Positions 60,706 through 64,000 of a stretch of 64,000 nt of DNA are shown here, in pieces. Below the pieces are notes generated by a model that did no database searches, was not told the origin of the DNA, and saw only the letters and a list, made by a program, of their open reading frames with translations. Source of the stretch: Salmonella bongori NCTC 12419 (GTDB taxonomy: Bacteria; Pseudomonadota; Gammaproteobacteria; Enterobacterales; Enterobacteriaceae). A program made the position numbers and the translations under genes. The stretch's first letter is position 1. Each line of letters starts with the position of its first letter. The DNA is taken from positions 62,001 through 126,000 of the forward strand of contig NC_015761.1 in the NCBI RefSeq assembly GCF_000252995.1. Reading direction: 5' to 3'.

Positions 60706-61647
60706 ATGATGGAAAATTTTAAACACACTACGGTACTGTTGGATGAAGCCGTTAATGGGCTGAATATTCGTCCTGATGGTATCTATATTGATGGCACATT
60801 TGGTCGCGGCGGCCACTCGCGTCTGATCCTCTCGCAACTGGGTGAAGAGGGGCGTTTGTTGGCGATCGATCGCGATCCGCAGGCAATTGCCGTTGCGCAG
60901 GCCATTAATGATCCTCGCTTCTCCATCATTCATGGGCCTTTTTCCGCGCTGGCTGATTATGTGGCCGAGCGCGAGCTTACCGGTAAGATTGACGGAATCC
61001 TTCTCGATCTTGGCGTCTCTTCTCCGCAGCTCGATGATGCAGAGCGCGGCTTTTCATTTATGCGGGATGGTCCGCTGGACATGCGAATGGACCCGACCCG
61101 CGGGCAGTCTGCCGCCGAGTGGTTACAAACGGCGGCTGAGGCGGATATCGCCTGGGTGTTAAAAACCTTTGGCGAAGAACGTTTTGCCAAACGTATTGCT
61201 CGCGCCATTGTTGAGCGCAACCGCGAACAACCAATGACCCGTACCAAAGAGCTGGCGGAAGTGGTTGCGGCGGCGACCCCGGTAAAAGACAAATTCAAAC
61301 ATCCTGCGACCCGTACCTTCCAGGCGGTGCGCATTTGGGTAAACAGTGAACTGGAGGAGATAGAGCAGGCGCTAAAAAGCTCACTCAGCGTGCTGGCCCC
61401 GGGCGGTCGGCTTTCAATCATCAGCTTCCATTCGCTGGAGGACCGCATTGTGAAACGCTTTATGCGCGAGCAAAGTCGCGGTCCGAAAGTACCCGCCGGG
61501 ATCCCGATGACGGAAGCGCAGCTCAGTAAACTGGGTGGCCGCGAGTTAAGAGCGTTAGGCAAGTTGATGCCGGGCGAAAAAGAGGTTGCTGAAAATCCTC
61601 GGGCCCGTAGTTCAGTTCTGCGTATTGCAGAGAGGACGAACGCATGA
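60706..61647 (+). CDS. rsmH: RsmH (MraW), 16S rRNA m4C1402 methyltransferase
   Basis: 313-residue SAM-dependent methyltransferase. [15 protein letters not shown] (about 28-42) is the SAM-binding motif and [20 protein letters not shown] (about 97-116) the second. Start chosen at [16 protein letters not shown] (60706); the frame extends upstream inside mraZ. It overlaps ftsL by four bases. Confidence 0.96.
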   Translation: MMENFKHTTVLLDEAVNGLNIRPDGIYIDGTFGRGGHSRLILSQLGEEGRLLAIDRDPQAIAVAQAINDPRFSIIHGPFSALADYVAERELTGKIDGILLDLGVSSPQLDDAERGFSFMRDGPLDMRMDPTRGQSAAEWLQTAAEADIAWVLKTFGEERFAKRIARAIVERNREQPMTRTKELAEVVAAATPVKDKFKHPATRTFQAVRIWVNSELEEIEQALKSSLSVLAPGGRLSIISFHSLEDRIVKRFMREQSRGPKVPAGIPMTEAQLSKLGGRELRALGKLMPGEKEVAENPRARSSVLRIAERTNA

Positions 61648-62009
61648 TCAGCAGAGTGACAGAAGCCCTAAGCAAAGTTAAGGGGTCGATAGGAAGCAAC
61701 GAGCGCCATGCTTTGCCTGGCGTAATCGGTGACGATCTTTTGCGGTTCGGGAAGCTGCCACTCTGCTTGTTCATTTGCATCATTTTAACGGCGGTGACGG
61801 TGGTAACAACGGCGCACCATACTCGTCTGCTCACCGCTCAGCGTGAACAGCTGGTTCTGGAGCGCGATGCATTGGACATTGAATGGCGCAACCTGATCCT
61901 TGAAGAAAACGCGCTCGGCGATCATAGCCGGGTAGAGCGGATTGCAACGGAAAAGCTGCAAATGCAGCATGTTGATCCATCACAAGAAAATATCGTAGTG
62001 CAAAAATAA
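61644..62009 (+). CDS. ftsL: FtsL, cell-division protein
   Basis: 121-residue bitopic inner-membrane protein of the divisome (FtsQLB). Cytoplasmic N-terminus, one membrane segment [20 protein letters not shown] (about 37-56), then a periplasmic coiled coil ([20 protein letters not shown] and on). Overlaps rsmH by four bases; 15 bases before ftsI. Confidence 0.96.
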   Translation: MISRVTEALSKVKGSIGSNERHALPGVIGDDLLRFGKLPLCLFICIILTAVTVVTTAHHTRLLTAQREQLVLERDALDIEWRNLILEENALGDHSRVERIATEKLQMQHVDPSQENIVVQK

Positions 62010-62024
62010 GGATAAACGCGACGC

Positions 62025-63791
62025 ATGAAAGCAGCGGCAAAAACGCAAAGACCGAAACGCCAGGAAGAACAGACCAACTTCATCAGTTGGCGTTTTGCGT
62101 TGCTGTGCGGCTGTATTTTACTGGCGCTGGTTTTTTTACTCGGGCGTGCGGCATGGCTACAGATTATCGCCCCGGATATGCTCGTGCGTCAGGGCGATAT
62201 GCGTTCACTGCGTGTTCAGGAAGTCTCCACTTCCCGCGGTATGATTACCGATCGTTCCGGTCGTCCGCTGGCGGTCAGCGTACCGGTTAAGGCGATCTGG
62301 GCCGATCCAAAAGAAGTGCATGACGCAGGCGGCATCAGCGTCGGCGATCGGTGGAAAGCGCTTTCCACTGCGCTCAATATTCCGCTCGATCAGCTCTCCG
62401 CCCGTATCAACGCCAACCCGAAAGGACGTTTTATTTATCTGGCGCGCCAGGTCAATCCTGATATGGCGGACTACATCAAAAAGTTGAAACTGCCGGGGAT
62501 CCATTTGCGTGAAGAATCACGCCGCTACTACCCGTCAGGAGAAGTAACCGCTCACCTCATCGGTTTTACCAACGTCGACAGTCAGGGGATTGAGGGCGTT
62601 GAAAAAAGTTTCGATAAATGGCTGACCGGTCAGCCGGGCGAACGTATCGTGCGTAAAGACCGCTATGGCCGGGTGATCGAAGACATTTCTTCTACCGACA
62701 GCCAGGCGGCGCACAACCTGGCGTTGAGCATAGATGAACGCCTGCAGGCATTGGTTTACCGCGAGCTGAATAACGCGGTAGCGTTTAACAAGGCGGAATC
62801 CGGCAGCGCGGTGCTGGTCGATGTGAATACCGGTGAAGTGCTGGCGATGGCCAACAGCCCCTCCTATAACCCAAACAATCTTGCCGGCACACCGAAAGAC
62901 GCCATGCGTAACCGCACCATCACTGACGTGTTTGAACCGGGTTCCACGGTTAAGCCGATGGTGGTGATGACTGCGCTTCAGCGTGGCATCGTCAACGAAA
63001 ATACCGTGTTGAATACCGTTCCTTACCGAATTAACGGCCACGAAATCAAAGACGTGGCGCGCTACAGCGAATTAACCCTGACCGGGGTTTTGCAGAAGTC
63101 GAGTAACGTCGGCGTATCTAAACTGGCGTTAGCGATGCCGTCCTCAGCGTTAGTAGATACTTACTCACGTTTTGGGCTTGGAAAGGCGACCAATTTGGGG
63201 TTGGTCGGAGAACGCAGTGGCTTATATCCTCAAAAACAACGGTGGTCTGACATAGAGAGGGCCACCTTCTCTTTTGGCTACGGGCTAATGGTAACACCAT
63301 TACAGTTAGCGCGAGTCTATGCAACGATCGGCAGCTATGGCATTTATCGTCCGTTGTCGATTACCAAAGTTGATCCTCCTGTCCCTGGAGAGCGCATTTT
63401 CCCTGAAGCCACCGTGCGTACCGTGGTTCACATGATGGAAAGCGTGGCGCTACCCGGTGGTGGTGGTGTGAAAGCGGCAATTAAAGGCTACCGTATCGCG
63501 ATTAAAACCGGTACGGCGAAAAAAGTGGGGCCGGACGGGCGCTACATCAACAAATACATTGCTTATACCGCGGGCGTCGCGCCTGCGAGTCATCCGCGCT
63601 TCGCGCTGGTTGTTGTGATCAACGATCCGCAGGCGGGTAAATACTACGGTGGCGCCGTTTCCGCGCCGGTCTTTGGTGCCATCATGGGCGGCGTGCTGCG
63701 CACCATGAACATCGAACCGGACGCGTTAGCAACGGGCGAAAAAAATGAATTCGTAATTAATCAAGGCGAGGGAACAGGTGGCAGATCGTAA
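62025..63791 (+). CDS. ftsI: FtsI (PBP3), septal peptidoglycan transpeptidase
   Basis: 588-residue class B penicillin-binding protein. N-terminal membrane anchor (about 23-39), pedestal domain, then the transpeptidase domain with active-site S307 in [15 protein letters not shown] (SxN motif, about 358-363) and IKTGTAKK (KTG motif, about 493-500). Intact compared with E. coli; no insertion near residue 333 of the type linked to beta-lactam tolerance is seen. Overlaps murE by 14 bases. Confidence 0.97.
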   Translation: MKAAAKTQRPKRQEEQTNFISWRFALLCGCILLALVFLLGRAAWLQIIAPDMLVRQGDMRSLRVQEVSTSRGMITDRSGRPLAVSVPVKAIWADPKEVHDAGGISVGDRWKALSTALNIPLDQLSARINANPKGRFIYLARQVNPDMADYIKKLKLPGIHLREESRRYYPSGEVTAHLIGFTNVDSQGIEGVEKSFDKWLTGQPGERIVRKDRYGRVIEDISSTDSQAAHNLALSIDERLQALVYRELNNAVAFNKAESGSAVLVDVNTGEVLAMANSPSYNPNNLAGTPKDAMRNRTITDVFEPGSTVKPMVVMTALQRGIVNENTVLNTVPYRINGHEIKDVARYSELTLTGVLQKSSNVGVSKLALAMPSSALVDTYSRFGLGKATNLGLVGERSGLYPQKQRWSDIERATFSFGYGLMVTPLQLARVYATIGSYGIYRPLSITKVDPPVPGERIFPEATVRTVVHMMESVALPGGGGVKAAIKGYRIAIKTGTAKKVGPDGRYINKYIAYTAGVAPASHPRFALVVVINDPQAGKYYGGAVSAPVFGAIMGGVLRTMNIEPDALATGEKNEFVINQGEGTGGRS

Positions 63792-64000
63792 TTTGCGCGA
63801 CCTTCTTGCTCCGTGGGTGGCTGGGCTACCTGCGCGAGAACTGCGAGAGATGACGCTCGACAGCCGTGTGGCTGCGGCGGGCGATCTCTTTGTGGCAGTG
63901 GTGGGTCATCAGGCGGACGGGCGTCGATATATCCCGCAGGCGATAGCGCAAGGCGTAGCTGCCATTATTGCAGAGGCGAAAGACGAGGCGACCGACGGCG
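63778..64000 (+). CDS. murE: MurE, UDP-MurNAc-tripeptide ligase (5' part, cut by window edge)
   Basis: The first 74 codons of the meso-diaminopimelate-adding ligase of peptidoglycan synthesis. Start is GTG at 63778 ([20 protein letters not shown]), within the ftsI 3' end, behind GAGGGAACAG. The uridine-binding N-terminal domain with [19 protein letters not shown] is visible. The rest lies beyond the window. Confidence 0.95.
   Translation, partial: MADRNLRDLLAPWVAGLPARELREMTLDSRVAAAGDLFVAVVGHQADGRRYIPQAIAQGVAAIIAEAKDEATDG

Overview
This window is chromosomal DNA of an enteric bacterium and reads as Salmonella enterica. The gene order caiF-caiEDCBAT-fixABCX-yaaU ... kefFC-folA-apaHG-rsmA-pdxA-surA-lptD-djlA-rluA-rapA-polB ... 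araDABC-yabI-thiBPQ-sgrR-sgrST-setA-leuDCBA-leuO-ilvIH-cra-mraZ-rsmH-ftsLI-murE is the E. coli/Salmonella backbone just clockwise of the replication origin of the map (thr-leu region). The proteins differ from the E. coli K-12 ones at many positions but keep the same lengths. Salmonella-type cargo includes srfN and a Tat-exported sulfatase between yaaU and kefF. No tRNA, rRNA, CRISPR array, prophage or intact insertion sequence was seen.

Layout. 1-8.3 kb: carnitine pathway on the minus strand (caiT-A-B-C-D-E) with its activator caiF, then a 480-base control region with inverted repeats that fit CaiF operators. 8.3-11.6 kb: the divergent fixABCX electron-transfer operon that feeds crotonobetaine/crotonobetainyl-CoA reduction. 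11.8-18.2 kb: variable region with yaaU, two nearly identical small lipoprotein genes, an unknown secreted protein, srfN, a sulfatase, and decayed pieces of kefF, caiD and yaaU that betray an old tandem duplication. 18.2-21.3 kb: kefF-kefC (glutathione-gated K+ efflux) and folA. 21.4-28.2 kb: the minus-strand operon lptD-surA-pdxA-rsmA-apaG-apaH (outer-membrane biogenesis, vitamin B6, rRNA methylation, Ap4A hydrolysis). 28.4-35.4 kb: djlA, rluA, rapA, polB (with a LexA box). 35.4-36.5 kb: AT-rich gap with an unrecognised orphan gene. 36.5-41.7 kb: arabinose operon araBAD/araC with its classical operators. 41.8-49.3 kb: yabI, the thiamine ABC transporter thiBPQ behind a TPP riboswitch, and the sugar-phosphate stress module sgrR/sgrS-sgrT/setA. 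49.3-58.3 kb: leucine operon leuLABCD with attenuator, leuO, and acetolactate synthase III (ilvIH). 58.6-59.6 kb: cra. 60.2-64 kb: start of the dcw cell-division cluster (mraZ, rsmH, ftsL, ftsI and the first 223 bases of murE).

Ten REP/BIME clusters sit between genes, three of them beside or inside the cai operon and one between araA and araD. Nearly all coding sequence is recognisable core genome. I did not find a convincing undescribed multi-gene system. The parts least explained by known biology are the 13-18 kb duplication-scar islet (unknown secreted protein, SrfN, sulfatase, paired lipoproteins), the orphan gene at 36.1-36.5 kb, the nest of palindromes upstream of folA, and the third CaiF-type half-site near fixA. 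All identifications rest on reading the translations and comparing them from memory with known families. No database search was run.
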